From Bacillota bacterium (lineage in GTDB: Bacteria; Bacillota; Clostridia; Peptostreptococcales; Anaerovoracaceae): a DNA stretch of 7,025 bases. The DNA is taken from contig JAEEGU010000017.1 of NCBI GenBank assembly GCA_016280485.1, positions 1 through 7,025 of the forward strand, read 5' to 3'. The notes beneath the pieces are model-generated. The model was not told the DNA's origin. It did not search any database and saw only the letters and a list, made by a program, of their open reading frames with translations. Positions 1 to 7,019 of this stretch are shown here, in pieces; within the stretch, counting starts at the first letter, position 1; each line of letters opens with the position of its first letter. Both the position numbers and the translations under genes were made by a program.

Positions 1-564
1 ACCCTTCGTTCAAAGGAGGTTCCTGTGGAGGTTGATATAACAGGTGAGGTCAGCTCAAAATATACCGTTTCCGAAATTAAGGTTCCGGAGACGATCAGAA
101 TCATAGGCACCAAGGATGCACTGGAGAATATACAAAGTGTAAAGGCTGAAAGCATCGATATTTCGGATGTTACGGCGACTACAAAAATAAACTTGGCACT
201 CCGTTTACCTGAGGGAGTTTATCCTTCGCAGAGCGAACAGGTTGACTATGTATATGTTTTAATCAATAATGTGGCGGTTACCGAAATAGAGATACCGGTC
301 GCAAACATAGAGCTTCGCGGAATTGCCGAGGGCTGTACGGCCTTTACGGACGAAAGCTTTGACGGAGTAAAGCTGATTGTAAGGGGCAGCGAGGCGCTGG
401 TACAATCGGCGACTGCGAGCGATTTTGTCATCAGCGCGGATTTGACCGGGCTTGAGCCGGGAGTCCACGAGGTGGCGCTTTCACAGGAGCATATAAAGAG
501 CTTTTCATCCGTAGAGATGGAGCCGGTCCGCGTTCAAGTGACCATAAAAAACGAGGCGCATTAG
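1..564 (+). CDS. cdaR: CdaR (YbbR-repeat) c-di-AMP cyclase regulator, 3' part only
   Basis: This is the C-terminal part of a YbbR-domain protein, the family that in Firmicutes is membrane-anchored, acts outside the membrane and modulates the diadenylate cyclase CdaA. About 187 residues are visible. The frame is open from base 1 (codons for TLRSKEVPVEV), so the gene starts upstream and the GTG at 25 is not its true start. The SKEVPVEV stretch followed by ITGEVSSKYTVSEIKVPETIRIIG is typical of a YbbR repeat. A second repeat follows, beginning near EIEIPVANIELRGI and ending VRVQVTIKNEAH. The N-terminal transmembrane anchor and earlier repeats lie outside the window. Identification rests on repeat character and on the following glmM-glmS, the classical cdaA-cdaR-glmM-glmS order. 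The repeats are weakly conserved, so position carries much of the weight. The stop codon TAG (562-564) lies in the loop of a hairpin. Confidence 0.88.
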   Translation, partial: TLRSKEVPVEVDITGEVSSKYTVSEIKVPETIRIIGTKDALENIQSVKAESIDISDVTATTKINLALRLPEGVYPSQSEQVDYVYVLINNVAVTEIEIPVANIELRGIAEGCTAFTDESFDGVKLIVRGSEALVQSATASDFVISADLTGLEPGVHEVALSQEHIKSFSSVEMEPVRVQVTIKNEAH

Positions 565-579
565 TGCGCCTTGGTTTTT
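552..579 (+). terminator. Terminator-like hairpin at the end of cdaR, stop codon in the loop
   Basis: Bases 552-560 pair with 565-573 in a nine-pair stem (one G-U pair at 553/572), with the four-base loop TTAG at 561-564. A single G and five T (575-579) follow, and six A (546-551) precede the stem, so a transcript read from the other strand would have the same form. This is the shape of a short intrinsic terminator. The last three loop bases are the cdaR stop codon, so a ribosome terminating there would cover the stem. That suggests, as inference, partial or translation-sensitive termination rather than a firm operon boundary. The T-run is short, so efficiency is uncertain. Confidence 0.6.
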
Positions 580-614
580 GATATATATACCAAAATGTTA
601 GGAGATTTCAAAAT

Positions 615-1964
615 ATGGCAAGATTATTCGGAACTGACGGAGTGAGAGGCGTAGCAAACTCAGAGCTTACGCCGGAGCTGGCGTTCAATTTGGGAAAGGC
701 GGGGGCTTATGTCCTGTCAAAGCAAAAGGAGCGCCCGGTAGTCCTGATCGGCAAAGACACCAGAATTTCGGGTGACATGCTGGAGGACGCACTTTCGGCA
801 GGAATCTTAGCTGTGGGCGGAAATGTAATCAAGGTAGGGGTACTCCCGACACCTGCGATTGCATATTTGGTTCGCAGATACAAGGCAGATGCGGGCGTTG
901 TAATTTCAGCATCGCACAATCCGTTTGAATACAACGGCATCAAATTCTTTAACAGCAAGGGCTTTAAACTCGACGACCAGATCGAAGAGGACATCGAAGA
1001 CATCATCATGAGGAACATCGATGTAAACAGCCACATCACCGGCGACAAGCTCGGAAAGTGCCTCGAGGGCTCCGAGGATTCTCTCAAGATGTACGTGGAT
1101 TTCTTAAAGTCCACAATCGATGTTGACATACGCGGCATGAAAATCGTGCTCGATTGTGCAAACGGCGCATCCTACCAGGCGGCGGAGCGCGTCTACAGAG
1201 AACTCGGTGCGGATGTTGCCGTAATCGGAAACAGGCCGACAGGTGTAAACATTAACGATGCCTGCGGCTCCACGCATCCTGAAAAGCTGCAGGAAGAGGT
1301 TGTGCGCGCAGGCGCAGAGGTGGGCCTTGCATTCGACGGCGATGCCGACAGACTGATTGCGGTTGACGAAAAGGGCAGAGTGGTCGACGGAGACCGTACA
1401 ATCTGCATCTGTGCAAAGATGCTCAAAAATACGGGAAAGCTGGTGGACGAGAGAGTAACCGCTACCGTTATGAGCAATCTGGGCTTCCACAAATATTTGG
1501 AAAGCATCGGCTGCACTACCGATGTAACGGCTGTAGGCGACAGATACGTACTCGAGCGTATGCTTAAAACGGGCTGTGTCATCGGCGGCGAGCAGAGCGG
1601 CCACATCATTTTCTTAAACCACACGACTACAGGTGACGGAATTCTCTCATCGCTGCAGCTCATAAAGGCCATGAAGCTTGACGGCAGGCCTTTAAGCGAA
1701 ATGGCGGACGAAATCAAGATTTATCCGCAGGTTCTCCGCAACGCAAAGGTTAGGGGCGAGAACAAGCGCAAATTTGAAGAGGATCCGGACATCCTTGCCG
1801 ACATCGAGCGCATAGAGCAGCTGCTCGAGGGCGAGGGCCGCATTCTGATAAGACCTTCAGGTACGGAGCCACTGGTTCGCGTAATGCTGGAGGGACCTGA
1901 ACTCGACTCAATCACGAAGCTTGCGGAGGAGCTTGCAAACTCGCTCAGCCGCAAATTCGGTTAA
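615..1964 (+). CDS. glmM: Phosphoglucosamine mutase GlmM
   Basis: GlmM interconverts glucosamine-6-phosphate and glucosamine-1-phosphate in the cytoplasm, the step between GlmS and GlmU on the way to UDP-GlcNAc and peptidoglycan. The 449-residue length is normal for the family. The N-terminus MARLFGTDGVRG is characteristic. The phosphoserine loop is SASHNP at 98-103, with Ser100 as the phosphorylated catalytic serine. The metal-binding loop DGDADR is at 241-246, the sugar-binding loop GEQSGH at 325-330, and the C-terminal phosphate-binding loop RPSGTEP at 413-419. All four hallmark loops are intact, so an active enzyme is expected. The start is supported by AGGAGA at 600-605, nine bases before the ATG. 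The gene begins 50 bases after cdaR and ends 21 bases before glmS. In some Firmicutes GlmM binds and inhibits CdaA; that is family knowledge and not visible here. Confidence 0.98.
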   Translation: MARLFGTDGVRGVANSELTPELAFNLGKAGAYVLSKQKERPVVLIGKDTRISGDMLEDALSAGILAVGGNVIKVGVLPTPAIAYLVRRYKADAGVVISASHNPFEYNGIKFFNSKGFKLDDQIEEDIEDIIMRNIDVNSHITGDKLGKCLEGSEDSLKMYVDFLKSTIDVDIRGMKIVLDCANGASYQAAERVYRELGADVAVIGNRPTGVNINDACGSTHPEKLQEEVVRAGAEVGLAFDGDADRLIAVDEKGRVVDGDRTICICAKMLKNTGKLVDERVTATVMSNLGFHKYLESIGCTTDVTAVGDRYVLERMLKTGCVIGGEQSGHIIFLNHTTTGDGILSSLQLIKAMKLDGRPLSEMADEIKIYPQVLRNAKVRGENKRKFEEDPDILADIERIEQLLEGEGRILIRPSGTEPLVRVMLEGPELDSITKLAEELANSLSRKFG

Positions 1965-1985
1965 AATACAAGGAGGACACACATT

Positions 1986-3824
1986 ATGTGCGGAATAGTT
2001 GGATATATCGGCACCGGAAATGCCGAAAAAATAGTAATTGAAGGCCTTAAAAAGTTGGAATACAGAGGCTACGACTCTGCCGGAATCGCGATGAACTTCG
2101 GCGGCAAGCTGGCTGTTGAAAAGCGCAAGGGTCGTATCACAAATCTTGAAGAGGTACTCGAGAATTCGGAATATCCCTTCGATGACTGCCACCTTGCAAT
2201 AGGGCATACCCGCTGGGCGACCCACGGAGCACCGTCGGATATCAATGCGCATCCGCATTTTTCGATGGACCACCGCATTGCAATCGTTCACAACGGTATT
2301 GTTGAGAACTACCTCGAGATCAAGGACAAGCTCATAAAGGAGCACGGCATCAAGTTCGTGTCCGAAACGGACAGCGAGGTCATCGCACAGCTTCTCTCGG
2401 TTTACTACGAGGGCAGCCTCGAGGATGCGATGTTCAGAGCCATCGCAGAAATGCGCGGCGCTTACTCGATTTGTGCCATCGCGGCTGACGAGCCGGACAA
2501 AATCGTGGCGACCAGAAAGGACGCTCCTCTTCTCGCGGGAATCGGCAGCGGCTGTAACTTCCTCGCCAGCGACATTCCGGCGCTCTTAAAGCACAGCAGA
2601 GAGTTCTACCTTATCGAAAACGGCGAAGTAGTCGTTCTCGACAAGAATGAAATAAAGATTTATAATGCCGACCACAAGAGCGTGGTTCGCGATGTGTTCC
2701 ACGTTTCGTGGGATGCCGACTCCGCTGAAAAGGACGGCTATGACCACTTTATGCTCAAGGAAATCCACGAGCAGCCAAAGGGCCTCACAGAGACCCTGAT
2801 GCGTCGCTTAAACGACGACGGCAGCATCAAGCTTGACGGCATCAATCTGACAAAGGCGGATATCGAGGGCTTTAACAAGGTTTACATCGTTGCCTGCGGT
2901 ACCGCTTATCATGCGGGGCTTATCGGAAAGTATGCAATCGAAAAGTTCGCGAAGATTCCGGTAGAGGTGGATGTTGCATCTGAGTTCAGATACAGGGATC
3001 CGTTTGTGGACGACAAAACGCTCTTCATCGCAATCAGCCAGTCCGGCGAAACCCTTGACACACTGGCGGCGCTGCGCGAAGCAAAGGCAAAGGGCGCACG
3101 CATCATGAGCGTTGTAAACGTTGTCGGGAGCTCTGTAGCTCGCGAATCAGATGATGTATTCTACACCTGGGCGGGTCCGGAAATCGCGGTGGCATCGACA
3201 AAGGCTTATACTACGCAGATTATGTGTATGTACCTCATCGCGCTCTATATGGGCAAGGTGAAGGGTGCAATCGAAAATAAATACTACAAGGAGCTTATCG
3301 AAGAGTTAAAGAGCATTCCGCAGAAGCTGCAAAGACTTCTCGGAACGGAGCCGCAGATTAGGAACCTGGCGAAGGAGCTTTACAGAACCGAGCATGTCTT
3401 CTTCATCGGCCGCGGTACGGATTCGGCCGTAGCGCTTGAGGGTTCACTTAAGCTCAAGGAAATCTCCTACATCAACTCATTTGCGATTGCTGCAGGCGAG
3501 CTGAAGCACGGAACCATCGCACTTATCGAAAAGGATACGCTGGTTGTGGCACTTTCAACACAGGATTCGCTCTTTGAAAAGATGCTTTCAAACATCCAGG
3601 AGGTAAAGGCGCGCGGAGCTTATGTAATCGGCGTTGCAAAGGACGGGAACACCGGAATAGAGCAGCAGGCGAGCCATACAATTTATATACCTAAGTGCAT
3701 GGACGAGGTCGCACCGATCCTCGCCGTAGTGCCGCTGCAGATTCTTGCTTACTACATCGCGAAGGAACGCGGCTGTGACATCGACAAGCCGAAGAATCTG
3801 GCAAAAGCAGTTACCGTTGAATAG
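1986..3824 (+). CDS. glmS: Glutamine-fructose-6-phosphate aminotransferase (isomerizing) GlmS
   Basis: GlmS makes glucosamine-6-phosphate from fructose-6-phosphate and glutamine, the committing step of amino-sugar synthesis in the cytoplasm. The protein has 612 residues, a normal length. The N-terminal glutaminase domain begins MCGIVGYIG, with Cys2 exposed as nucleophile after Met removal, followed by HTRWATHG (74-81), HNGIVENY (102-109) and SETDSEV (126-132). Two SIS sugar-isomerase domains follow: ACGTAYHAG (303-311), SQSGETLDTL (351-360), STKAYTTQ (404-411), GRGTD (475-479) and AGELKHG (503-509). By alignment from memory with the E. coli enzyme, catalytic Glu488, His504 and Lys603 correspond to Glu492, His508 and Lys607. 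The end, NLAKAVTVE, is typical. The usual IHAEAY segment reads INSFAI at 496-501, a departure from the E. coli form. AGGAGG at 1971-1976 sets the start. With only 21 bases after glmM there is no room for a glmS ribozyme leader. Confidence 0.98.
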   Translation: MCGIVGYIGTGNAEKIVIEGLKKLEYRGYDSAGIAMNFGGKLAVEKRKGRITNLEEVLENSEYPFDDCHLAIGHTRWATHGAPSDINAHPHFSMDHRIAIVHNGIVENYLEIKDKLIKEHGIKFVSETDSEVIAQLLSVYYEGSLEDAMFRAIAEMRGAYSICAIAADEPDKIVATRKDAPLLAGIGSGCNFLASDIPALLKHSREFYLIENGEVVVLDKNEIKIYNADHKSVVRDVFHVSWDADSAEKDGYDHFMLKEIHEQPKGLTETLMRRLNDDGSIKLDGINLTKADIEGFNKVYIVACGTAYHAGLIGKYAIEKFAKIPVEVDVASEFRYRDPFVDDKTLFIAISQSGETLDTLAALREAKAKGARIMSVVNVVGSSVARESDDVFYTWAGPEIAVASTKAYTTQIMCMYLIALYMGKVKGAIENKYYKELIEELKSIPQKLQRLLGTEPQIRNLAKELYRTEHVFFIGRGTDSAVALEGSLKLKEISYINSFAIAAGELKHGTIALIEKDTLVVALSTQDSLFEKMLSNIQEVKARGAYVIGVAKDGNTGIEQQASHTIYIPKCMDEVAPILAVVPLQILAYYIAKERGCDIDKPKNLAKAVTVE

Positions 3825-3845
3825 AAACAACAGAAAGGATACCGA

Positions 3846-5096
3846 ATGAGAGACAATTGTATTAAGGACATCAAGCTGGCGCCATCCGGCCACCAGAAGA
3901 TTGAATGGGTAAAGAACAACATGCCGCTTCTCCGCAATCTGGAGGAGGAATTCAAAAAGACAAAGCCTTTCGAGGGCCTGAAGATTACTCTTTCCGTGCA
4001 CCTCGAGGCAAAGACCGCGTACCTTTGCAAGGTACTGGCTGCAGGCGGCGCAAAGATGGCGGTAACAGGCAGCAATGTACTCTCCACACAGGACGATATC
4101 GCTGCAGCACTGGTCGAGGACGGACTTAATGTATATGCAATCCACGGCGCGACCAAGGAACAGTACGACGAGCACATCTTCATGGCTCTCGAGCATCATC
4201 CGAACATCATCATCGACGACGGCGGCGATCTGGTGGGCATGATTCATACAAGCCATCCTGAACTCGGCGACGAGGTAATGGGCGGCTGTGAGGAGACCAC
4301 AACAGGCGTTATACGCTTAAAGGCGATGGACGAGCAGGGGATCCTCAAGTTCCCTATGGTTGCCGTAAATGACGCAGACTGCAAGCATCTCTTCGACAAC
4401 AGATACGGCACGGGCCAGTCGGTTTGGACTGCCATCATGGCAAACACAAACCTCATCGTTGCCGGCAAGACCGCTGTAGTTGCAGGCTACGGCTGGTGCT
4501 CAAGAGGCATCGCCATGAGAGCTGCGGCACTCGGCGCAAATGTAATCGTAACCGAAATAGACCCGGTAAAGGCTATGGAAGCACGCATGGACGGATTCCA
4601 GGTAATGACCATGAAGGAAGCGGCACCTCTCGGCGACTTCTTTGTAACTGCTACAGGCTGCAAGGACACCATCACCGTAGAGCATATGCTCCTCATGAAG
4701 GACAGAGCAATCCTTTGCAATGCGGGACATTTCAATGTTGAAATCGCTATGAATGAACTCGAAAAGGCTGCAAAGTCAAAGCAGGAAACAAGACACAACA
4801 TCATGGGATATACTCTCGAAAACGGCCGTATGGTAAACGTAATCGCAGAGGGTCGTCTTGTTAACATAGCGGCAGGTGACGGACATCCTGCGGAAATCAT
4901 GGACCTCTCGTTTGCGGTTCAGGCGCTTTCCGCACTCTATATCAAGAACAACCACAAGAACCTCGGAAAACACGTAATAGACGTATCCGGCGAAATAGAT
5001 ACCCTCATCGCAAACAGAAAGCTTGCTGCATGGGGCATCAAGATTGACAAGCTGACACCTGAACAGGAGAAATATTTACATAGCTGGGAAGTTTAA
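3846..5096 (+). CDS. ahcY: S-adenosylhomocysteine hydrolase, short archaeal/Thermotoga type
   Basis: This family reversibly splits S-adenosylhomocysteine into adenosine and homocysteine using bound NAD, relieving product inhibition of methyltransferases. The protein has 416 residues and ends HSWEV, without the C-terminal extension (ending HYRY) of the eukaryote/proteobacterial form. Substrate-domain residues are His52 (VHLEAKTA), STQDD (80-84), the Asp pair at 124-125 and Glu150 in CEETTTG. Lys180 and Asp184-Asn185 lie in NDADCKHLFDNRYGTG. The NAD-binding Rossmann loop is GYGWCSRG (214-221), with Glu237 in VTEIDP as the expected ribose ligand. His295 lies in GHFNVEI, where most relatives I recall have GHFD. 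AGDGHPAEIMDLSFAVQALS near 343-362 matches the short type. AAAGGA at 3834-3839 supports the start. It follows glmS by 21 bases and its stop overlaps the next start. Some archaeal short-type members prefer S-inosylhomocysteine, so the exact substrate is open. Confidence 0.94.
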   Translation: MRDNCIKDIKLAPSGHQKIEWVKNNMPLLRNLEEEFKKTKPFEGLKITLSVHLEAKTAYLCKVLAAGGAKMAVTGSNVLSTQDDIAAALVEDGLNVYAIHGATKEQYDEHIFMALEHHPNIIIDDGGDLVGMIHTSHPELGDEVMGGCEETTTGVIRLKAMDEQGILKFPMVAVNDADCKHLFDNRYGTGQSVWTAIMANTNLIVAGKTAVVAGYGWCSRGIAMRAAALGANVIVTEIDPVKAMEARMDGFQVMTMKEAAPLGDFFVTATGCKDTITVEHMLLMKDRAILCNAGHFNVEIAMNELEKAAKSKQETRHNIMGYTLENGRMVNVIAEGRLVNIAAGDGHPAEIMDLSFAVQALSALYIKNNHKNLGKHVIDVSGEIDTLIANRKLAAWGIKIDKLTPEQEKYLHSWEV

Positions 5097-7018
5097 TGGA
5101 ATACGTAATTGACTTTGACATCAGTGCGCTGGCGATATTGACAATTATGATATTTTCTGCCTGCTATCGCCATATGGTGAAAAGCAGTGCGGAAAAGTGC
5201 TTTATGGTCCTTCTGGCAGTAACTTTTGCTTCTGCGGTTCTGGACATAATATGCGCCTACATTGCCCCGAATTTAACAGGGGTGTATTTGGCGTGCGCCC
5301 TTTACTATGTCGTACGTACAGCGGTGGCACCGGCTTACTTTGTGTATCTGGTGGCGCTTACGGACGGATGGAAGATTTTCAAGAATCTTCCGATTAACAT
5401 AGCTTTTAAGGCTATATATGCGATTATGGTAGTCGCTGTTGTCATAGTCAATCCGATAAATCACTGTATTTTCCAAGTTGAACAGAACGGTACATCTACC
5501 CAGGGACCATATATTTGGCTCCTCTATGTTGGTGTACTGTTTTATTTCATAGCAGGTGCGATATACATCTTCAAATACCGCAAATTCTATGCGCGCAACA
5601 AGTTTTACTGCCTTGTTGTAATCGTGCCCGCGACATTCATTGCGGTGGCATTCCAGCACTTCTATCCGCAAATCCTGATTGAATGCTTCGTTCAGACCAT
5701 CTGTCTTTTGTTCTACTCCATTACGCTGCAAAGTCCGGAGGAGAGAACATCCGCGGAATTTCAGATAAACACCAGAGAAGCCTTTTTTGAAGACATGAGG
5801 CTTTCGGAGTTCAATCAAAAGGAGCAGACGCTGCTTCTTTTCAGAGTCAAAAACTATGCGGCACGAATAGAGGCGGTTAGCTATGAGGTGGGGACCAAAA
5901 TCACCGGTGCGATAGTGGAAAGAGTCTTCGACCTGCTCAAAAGAGGGGATCTTTCGGCAGTTCCGTACCACTTCGGCGTAGGTGCTTTCGGTATTCTCTT
6001 CAGCGCCGATGAGCGCGAAAGAGTTGACGATTTCGCACAAAAGCTTTCGCTTGCGCTTTTGGACAACAGACTTTCAAAGAACTCGGCAAATGCAAAGCTT
6101 GAGTTTTACGAATGCATCGTGTACCTGCCTGATGATATCGGCGGATATTCGTCCATACAGATGATGCTCGAGGGTTACCAGAACTTCCTGCCGAGCACGG
6201 ATGCGGTCTACAGAATAAAGCAGGTTCCGGAGTACAAGGATTTTACCATGTACAACAAGCTCGACGGCATCATAAGCGACGCGCTTGCAAACGACAGAAT
6301 CGAAGTGTTCTATATGCCGATATACTGCGTCGAGGAAAAACGCTTTGCATCGGCAGAGGCACTGCTTCGCCTGTACGATTCCGAATACGGATATATAAAC
6401 CCCGAAAAGCTGGTGGATTTCGCCGAGGAAACAGGGGATATACATAAAATAGGCAGAGTGGTATTCGAAAAGGTATGCGAATTTGTCAGCACACCCGAAT
6501 TCACTGCGACCGGCCTCGATTTTATCGAGGTAAACCTTTCGGTCGAGCAGTTCCATGACCGTCATCTTTGCGAGAAAATGCTGCTTATCGCAGAAAGGTA
6601 CAATGTCGATCCGTCTCTGGTTAATTTTGAAATCACGGAAACGGGCTCGTGGGATATCTGGAACGAGGTTGTAAACCAGGTGAAAATCATGACGGATGCC
6701 GGTTTCTCGTTCTCGATAGATGACTACGGACAGAAAAACTCCAATATCAAGAGACTTTCGGAGATACCGGTCGAGCTTGTAAAGCTTGACAAGAGCCTGG
6801 CTGACGATTACAGCTCGCCAAGCGGCAAGGTTATTCTTAAAAATACAATAAAGATGGTAAAGGCACTGGGCCTCACCATCGCGGCGGAGGGAATAGAAAA
6901 CCATCGTATGGTCGACAGATTCTCCTCACTCGGCTGCGATTACCTCCAGGGATATGCGTTTTCAAAGGCTCTTCCTAAGGAAGAATTTTTGAGGTCTATG
7001 AAGGAGGTGCAGGCATAG
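5096..7018 (+). CDS. Seven-helix membrane protein with degenerate GGDEF and EAL domain (probable c-di-GMP phosphodiesterase)
   Basis: This is a predicted inner-membrane c-di-GMP phosphodiesterase of 640 residues. Seven hydrophobic segments lie near 8-26, 35-57, 62-88, 102-119, 139-160, 169-188 and 192-211. Basic loops (around 25-34, 91-98 and 160-169) alternate with neutral or acidic ones, giving an outside N-terminus and a cytoplasmic C-terminal half. The region resembles the seven-helix sensor of some histidine kinases. Residues about 220-375 look like a GGDEF domain that has lost its site: the signature position reads FGVGAFGI (293-300). The EAL domain spans about 385-637. It keeps Glu421 (EALL), Asn480 (NLS), Glu512 (EIT), Asp542-Asp543, Lys563, Glu598 (AEGIE) and Gln618 (QGY), so catalysis looks possible. 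Loop 6, usually DFGxGYSSL, reads DYGQKNSNI (543-551). The ATG overlaps the ahcY stop (TAATG) and has only a weak GGGA nearby (5086-5089), which suggests translational coupling. The signal sensed is unknown. Confidence 0.9.
   Translation: MEYVIDFDISALAILTIMIFSACYRHMVKSSAEKCFMVLLAVTFASAVLDIICAYIAPNLTGVYLACALYYVVRTAVAPAYFVYLVALTDGWKIFKNLPINIAFKAIYAIMVVAVVIVNPINHCIFQVEQNGTSTQGPYIWLLYVGVLFYFIAGAIYIFKYRKFYARNKFYCLVVIVPATFIAVAFQHFYPQILIECFVQTICLLFYSITLQSPEERTSAEFQINTREAFFEDMRLSEFNQKEQTLLLFRVKNYAARIEAVSYEVGTKITGAIVERVFDLLKRGDLSAVPYHFGVGAFGILFSADERERVDDFAQKLSLALLDNRLSKNSANAKLEFYECIVYLPDDIGGYSSIQMMLEGYQNFLPSTDAVYRIKQVPEYKDFTMYNKLDGIISDALANDRIEVFYMPIYCVEEKRFASAEALLRLYDSEYGYINPEKLVDFAEETGDIHKIGRVVFEKVCEFVSTPEFTATGLDFIEVNLSVEQFHDRHLCEKMLLIAERYNVDPSLVNFEITETGSWDIWNEVVNQVKIMTDAGFSFSIDDYGQKNSNIKRLSEIPVELVKLDKSLADDYSSPSGKVILKNTIKMVKALGLTIAAEGIENHRMVDRFSSLGCDYLQGYAFSKALPKEEFLRSMKEVQA
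7001..7009 (+). promoter_or_regulatory. Strong ribosome binding site inside the end of the EAL gene
   Basis: AAGGAGGTG is a near-full match to the 16S rRNA 3' end and lies within the last codons of the EAL gene (encoding KEVQA). It sits ten bases before an ATG at 7020, which follows the EAL stop codon (7016-7018) by one base. Position and strength indicate that a further gene begins at the window edge and is translated from the same transcript. Confidence 0.7.
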
Positions 7019-7019
7019 T

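Noticed and set aside
571..593. TTGGT/ACCAA inverted repeat as an alternative to the terminator hairpin (attenuator switch)
   Set aside because: Only five pairs around a 13-base AT-rich loop, too weak to support a riboswitch or antiterminator claim.
580..599. AT-rich TATATATA stretch before glmM as a promoter -10 element
   Set aside because: No convincing -35 box lies about 17 bases upstream, where the terminator-like stem sits; TTGGTT at 571 is too close. A promoter is possible but unsupported.
1104..1717. Long open frames on the minus strand within glmM (and similar ones in the other genes)
   Set aside because: They lie antisense to highly conserved coding sequence, have no family resemblance or ribosome binding site, and are explained by codon bias.
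3128..3141. GAGCT-ctgt-AGCTC hairpin within glmS
   Set aside because: Five pairs inside a conserved coding region with no T-run; expected by chance.
4424..4741. Alternative-frame plus-strand open frame inside ahcY
   Set aside because: Composition is rich in Arg, His and Cys as expected for a shifted frame; the ahcY frame is conserved throughout.
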